NCBI GenBank assembly: GCA_901472405.1
Contig: LR590463.1
Coordinates: 2,542,001-2,606,000, forward strand
Reading direction: 5' to 3'
Length of the DNA stretch: 64,000 bases
Origin: Serratia rubidaea
GTDB taxonomy: Bacteria; Pseudomonadota; Gammaproteobacteria; Enterobacterales; Enterobacteriaceae
Position numbers and translations under genes: made by a program. Under the pieces are notes generated by a model. It was not told the DNA's origin, searched no databases, and saw nothing but the letters and a program-made list of their open reading frames with translations. Numbering within the stretch: the stretch's first letter is position 1; each line of letters begins with the position of its first letter. Shown piece after piece: positions 60,497 through 64,000 of this stretch.

Positions 60497-61252
60497 ATGC
60501 TGACCAGCCAGCGCAAAAAACTTATCCTGGAGAAACTCGCCCGTGAAGGCCAGGTATTGGCCAAACAGTTAAGCGAGATGTTCGAGCTGTCGGAAGACAC
60601 CATCCGCCGCGACCTGCGCGAACTGGACAGCGAAGGTTTGCTCCAGCGCGTACACGGCGGTGCGCTGCCGGTCTCTCCCGCCATCGCCCCGTTTGCCGAG
60701 CGCAACCAGCAGGAATCCGGCGCCAAACGCGCCATTGCCCGCGCCGCCGCCGCCATGATTTTACCGGGCCAGGTGGCGATCGTGGACGGCGGCACCACCT
60801 CGGCCGAACTGGTGAAGCAGCTGCCGCTATCCTTGCAGGCCACCATTGTCACCCACAGCCCCAGCGTGGCGGTCGGGCTGGTGGATCACCCGCAGATCGA
60901 GGTGATCCTGATCGGCGGCCGGCTGTACAAGCATTCGATCGTTACCGTGGGCGCGGCCGCGGTGGAGGCAATGTCGCATATCCGCGCCGACCTGTACTTT
61001 ATGGGCGTGACCGGCGTCCACCCCAGCGCCGGTCTCAGCACCGGCGATCTGGAAGAAGCCTATATCAAACGCGCCCTGGCGGCGCGCGCGGCGGAAACCG
61101 TGGTGCTGGCTTCTGCCGCCAAGCTCAACGCCGCCTCACAATACGCCATCGGCGATATTACGCTGGCGCAGTCCATTATTGTCGAGCGCGACACCGATCA
61201 GGCGCTGATCTCTCCGCTGCAACAGGCGGGCGTCAGCGTGATTAAGGCCTGA
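60497..61252 (+). CDS. DeoR-family transcriptional regulator
   Basis: 251 residues. The DeoR HTH is 'MLTSQRKKLILEKLAREGQV' and 'LSEMFELSEDTIRRDLRELD', then 'GLLQRVHGGALPVSPAIAPF'. The sugar-phosphate-binding part has 'VDGGTTSAELVKQLPLSLQA', 'VILIGGRLYKHSIVTVGAAA' and 'YFMGVTGVHPSAGLSTGDLE'. It diverges from the NUDIX/DUF4406 pair across 100 bp, so it probably regulates that pair. The signal is presumably a phosphorylated sugar or nucleotide. Confidence 0.88.
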   Translation: MLTSQRKKLILEKLAREGQVLAKQLSEMFELSEDTIRRDLRELDSEGLLQRVHGGALPVSPAIAPFAERNQQESGAKRAIARAAAAMILPGQVAIVDGGTTSAELVKQLPLSLQATIVTHSPSVAVGLVDHPQIEVILIGGRLYKHSIVTVGAAAVEAMSHIRADLYFMGVTGVHPSAGLSTGDLEEAYIKRALAARAAETVVLASAAKLNAASQYAIGDITLAQSIIVERDTDQALISPLQQAGVSVIKA

Positions 61253-61298
61253 CGGCATGCCTGTCGCAACGGGGAAACAGGCCGTCATTGCGGATTAA

Positions 61299-61314
61299 TG
61301 TGATTTATATCACT
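61299..61314 (+). promoter_or_regulatory. CRP site of the add promoter
   Basis: TGTGA-TTTATA-TCACT matches the CRP consensus TGTGAN6TCACA at nine of ten positions. TATACT at 61355-61360 would be the -10, with a start near 61367 and the CRP centre near -61, the class I position. The -35 region is poor, as expected for a CRP-dependent promoter. Confidence 0.7.
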
Positions 61315-61399
61315 TTTTTATGTAACAGCATGGCTATTTTCATCAAATTGTTTTTATACTGATATGCACTTTTCCTACCTTCATCAGCGAGTGCACAAC

Positions 61400-62398
61400 A
61401 TGATTGATCCACGCCTGCCGCTTACCGATATCCACCGCCATCTTGACGGCAACATCCGTGCGCAAACCATTCTCGAGCTGGGCCGCCAGTTCAACCTCGA
61501 CCTGCCGGCGAACGATCTGGAGAGCCTGCGCCCGCACGTGCAAATCACCCATACCGAACCGGACCTGGTCAGCTTCCTGCAGAAACTGGACTGGGGCGTG
61601 GCGGTACTTGGCTCACTGGACGCCTGTCGCCGCGTCGCCTATGAAAACGTCGAGGATGCGGTCAACGCCGGCCTGCACTACGCCGAACTGCGTTTTTCTC
61701 CCTACTATATGGCGCTGCAGCACCAGCTGCCGGTGGCCGGCGTGGTTGAAGCGGTAGCCGACGGCATCCGTGCCGGCTGTCGCGACCATGATATCGATAT
61801 CCGCCTGATCGGCATTATGAGCCGCACCTTCGGCGAAGCCGCCTGTCTGCAAGAGCTGGAAGGCCTGCTGGCGCACCGCGAGGCGATTACCGCGCTGGAT
61901 CTGGCCGGCGACGAGCTGGGCTTCCCCGGCAGCCTGTTCCTGTCCCACTTTAACCGCGCGCGCGACGCCGGGCTGCGCATTACCGTTCACGCCGGCGAAG
62001 CCGCCGGGCCGGAAAGCATCTGGCAGGCGATTCGCGAGCTGGGCGCCGAACGTATCGGCCACGGGGTGAAAGCGGTGGAGGATCCGGCGCTGATGGATTA
62101 TCTCGCCGAGCACGGCATCGGCATTGAGTCCTGCCTGACCTCCAATATCCAGACCAGCACCGTCGCGGCGCTGGCGCAGCATCCGCTGGCAACCTTCCTG
62201 CGCCACGGCGTGACGGCCTCCATCAATACCGACGATCCCGCCGTACAGGGCATCGAGATTGAACATGAATACCGCGTGGCCGCGCCGCAGGCGGGACTGA
62301 CGCCGGAAGATATGCGCCGCGCGCAGGAAAACGGCCTGACCATGGCGTTTCTCAGCGAGCAGGAAAAACAGGCGCTGCGCGCCAAAGTGGCCGGCTGA
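61400..62398 (+). CDS. add: Adenosine deaminase
   Basis: 332 residues from ATG 61400 ('[20 protein letters not shown]'). Zn ligands in 'DIHRHLDGN', '[20 protein letters not shown]' (HAGE) and '[10 protein letters not shown]', catalytic '[20 protein letters not shown]'. It deaminates adenosine and deoxyadenosine to inosine, feeding purine salvage and the guaD/xdh route. The frame is intact. In E. coli add follows malY directly; here three genes lie between. The ATG has only a weak Shine-Dalgarno. Confidence 0.95.
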   Translation: MIDPRLPLTDIHRHLDGNIRAQTILELGRQFNLDLPANDLESLRPHVQITHTEPDLVSFLQKLDWGVAVLGSLDACRRVAYENVEDAVNAGLHYAELRFSPYYMALQHQLPVAGVVEAVADGIRAGCRDHDIDIRLIGIMSRTFGEAACLQELEGLLAHREAITALDLAGDELGFPGSLFLSHFNRARDAGLRITVHAGEAAGPESIWQAIRELGAERIGHGVKAVEDPALMDYLAEHGIGIESCLTSNIQTSTVAALAQHPLATFLRHGVTASINTDDPAVQGIEIEHEYRVAAPQAGLTPEDMRRAQENGLTMAFLSEQEKQALRAKVAG

Positions 62399-62409
62399 GC
62401 CGGTTCAGC

Positions 62410-62436
62410 GCAGCAGCGGCGTCCTGCCGCTGCTGC
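62410..62436. terminator. 11-bp-stem hairpin between add and the convergent SDR gene
   Basis: GCAGCAGCGGC, loop GTCCT, GCCGCTGCTGC, then CTTTACC. It lies 11 bp after the add stop and 3 bp from the SDR stop. Confidence 0.65.
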
Positions 62437-62438
62437 CT

Positions 62439-63142
62439 TTACCACGGCACGGTTCGCCCGAGGTAGTCCAGGTATTCCAGCCCCGGCCGCTCCGTTTGGC
62501 CAGCAGCACTCTGACCAGCTGCGGAATCGTCTGCTCAATCGTCAAGGGCGCGTCCGCACCGCCCAGTTCCGTATTGATCCATCCCGGCGCCATGGTGACC
62601 AGCGCGCGGGCTCCGCCGTGCTGGCGGGCGGCAAAGCTGCGCATAAACATATTCAGCGCCGCCTTGCTCCCGCGATACAGTTCACGCTGCCCCGTATGGT
62701 TGTTGGCCACGCTGCCCTGGCCGGAGGACATCACGCCAATCAGGCCGTCGTCCGCCACCCGTTCAGCCAACCGCTCAATGACGCGCATCGGCGCTAGCGC
62801 ATTGGTCAGCATCACCTGCATAAATTCCTGCGTGCTCACCTCGCCAATCGTCTGGGTGGGATCGCGGTTGGTGATGCCCGCATTCACAAACAGCATATCG
62901 AAGCGTCGGCCCGCCAGGCGCTGCCGTAAGGCGTCCAACTGCGTCTCTTCGCAGATATCCAACCGCTCCAGCTGCAGGCGCTTGCCATACTCCCAAGCCA
63001 GCTGGTGCAGCGGCGTGTTGTCACCGCGCACGGTGCCGGTCACCTGCCAGCCATGGCGGAGAAATTCCTGCGCCATGGCGTGGCCCAGGCCGCGTGATGC
63101 GCCGACGATCAATAGGCTGCCGTGGTGTGTGTTGTCCGTCAT
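62439..63142 (-). CDS. Short-chain dehydrogenase/reductase
   Basis: About 234 residues. 'LLIVGASRGLGHAMAQEFLR' is the cofactor loop, 'FDMLFVNAGITNRDPTQTIG' the NAG motif, 'GVMSSGQGSVANNHTGQREL' carries the catalytic Ser region and 'YRGSKAALNMFMRSFAARQH' the YxxxK. A slip near 62480 shifts the last codons; the natural end is 'LEYLDYLGRTVPW' with stop 62439. It resembles C-signal-type SDRs; substrate unknown. Divergent from a LysR gene that probably controls it. Confidence 0.88.
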
Positions 63143-63270
63143 CGTTCACCTCTGTCGTTGTCGTAGCTAAAAACTGTTCAGGCAATATAAGCTTCCATGA
63201 TATAAGGCGGAAGACGCAGCATTTGCATTGATAAAGTGCAGCAGACGCCATGCCAAATCAGGGAGCCATC

Positions 63271-64000
63271 ATGAACGACCCGGACTTTAACCTACTGGCC
63301 GCCCTCGATGCGCTGCTGGCCGAAGGCAGCGTCGCCGGCGCGGCGCGCCGCCTGGGGCTGAGCGCCTCGGCGATGAGCCGGACCCTCAGCCGCCTGCGCC
63401 AGGTGACCGGCGACCCGCTGCTGGTCAGAGCCGGACGCAGTATGGTGCTGACCCCGCACGCCGAACAGATCCGCGATCGCGCCCGGCAGACGCTGGCCGA
63501 GGCGCGCGCCTGCTGCTGCCCGCGGCCTCGGGCTGGATCTGCAGACGCTGCGGCAAACGTTCCGTCTGCAGACTAACGAAGGGTTTGTCGAAACGTTCGG
63601 CGCCGCGCTGGTGACGGCGGCGGCGCAGGCGGCGCCGGAGGTGTGTCTGAGCTTTGTGCCGAAACCGGAGAAAAGCCCGCGCTCGCTGCGCGAGGACGAT
63701 ATTGATATTGAGGTCGGGGTATTACACGGTATGGGGCCGGAGATTCATCTGCAGACGCTGTTCCGGGATCGTTTTATTGTCGCCGTCAGGCAGGGACATC
63801 CGCTGGCCGCACAGACGCCCGTCACGCCCGAGCGCTACGCCGCCTGTCAGCACGTGATCGCCTCGCGGCAGGGAAAGCGTACTGGCCCGGTGGATAAGGC
63901 GCTGGCCGAACAGGGGCTGACGCGGCGCATCGCCGCCGTGACGCCGGATTTTTCCGCCGCGCTGGCCATCGCCGCCCAGTCCGATCTGGTGGCGCTGGTG
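63271..64000 (+). CDS. LysR-family regulator (C-terminus beyond the window; one frameshift)
   Basis: 'MNDPDFNLLAALDALLAEGS' and 'LGLSASAMSRTLSRLRQVTG' form the HTH, then 'LLVRAGRSMVLTPHAEQIRD'. After a slip near 63512 the effector part reads 'LRQTFRLQTNEGFVETFGAA' and 'DDIDIEVGVLHGMGPEIHLQ'. GGGAG lies 5 nt before ATG 63271; ATG 63250 is a poorer choice. The gene is open at 64000. It diverges from the SDR gene at 62439 and probably regulates it. Confidence 0.88.

Noticed and set aside
60397..60852. N-terminal extension of the NUDIX gene on the minus strand
   Set aside because: It runs antisense through the DeoR gene; the real start with a good RBS is at 60396.

Overview
The window reads as a chromosomal segment of a GC-rich member of the Enterobacterales, most like Serratia or a close relative. 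This rests on clear recognition of enterobacterial core genes (nudI, dcp, xdh genes, guaD, ydfG, ynfA, ynfB, ynfD, osmU-type genes, ccp, clcB, bioD2, mlc, ynfL, ynfM, tus, fumC, manA, ydgA, malI-malX-malY, add) in an order partly collinear with the E. coli terminus region. A near-perfect Ter site sits directly in front of tus, so the segment lies in the replication-terminus region. Species cannot be named from the sequence alone.

Layout. 0-8 kb: a partial LysR gene, then an SDR-MFS-split transketolase operon, an Old Yellow Enzyme with a divergent LysR, a lone acyl carrier protein and an ArsR/AHSA1 pair. 8-11.4 kb: nudI, an AA10 (LPMO-like) secreted protein, and a LysR/SDR pair. 11.4-20 kb: an exported Dcp-type peptidase and a guaD-xdhA-xdhB-xdhC purine-catabolism operon. 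20-26 kb: an MFS pump, a GNAT, ydfG, ynfA, ynfB, ynfD and a second MFS pump. 26.5-31.5 kb: a four-gene osmoprotectant ABC operon and a tri-haem cytochrome c peroxidase behind a consensus FNR box. 31.6-38.6 kb: clcB, bioD2, mlc, ynfL, ynfM, Ter and tus.

38.6-47.6 kb is a foreign island between tus and fumC. It holds two divergent operons. The minus-strand operon is an EntF-like single-module NRPS (serine code by eye), an MchC/MceJ-like protein and an MchD/MceI-like (HlyC-family) protein, joined by 4-bp overlaps. The plus-strand operon is very AT-rich: a SunS-like family 2 glycosyltransferase, an unrecognised 124-residue protein and an 86-residue Gly/Ser-rich peptide with a double-glycine leader, two cysteines and a C-terminal Gly-Ser. 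A Fur-box-like dyad lies in the shared control region. The best reading is an undescribed siderophore-conjugated microcin system, possibly combined with peptide glycosylation. No exporter and no proven immunity gene are visible.

47.6-64 kb returns to core genes: fumC, manA, ydgA (with a Pro-Ala hexanucleotide repeat tail), a beta-lactamase-fold hydrolase, a LysR, a VanX-type dipeptidase, malI/malX/malY with two MalI operators, a DUF4406-like/NUDIX/DeoR insertion, add behind a CRP site, an SDR and a partial LysR.

Sequence quality: dozens of conserved genes are broken by single-base insertions or deletions with the reading frame continuing immediately in another frame. I read these as consensus errors, not pseudogenes, and annotate the affected genes across their full span.
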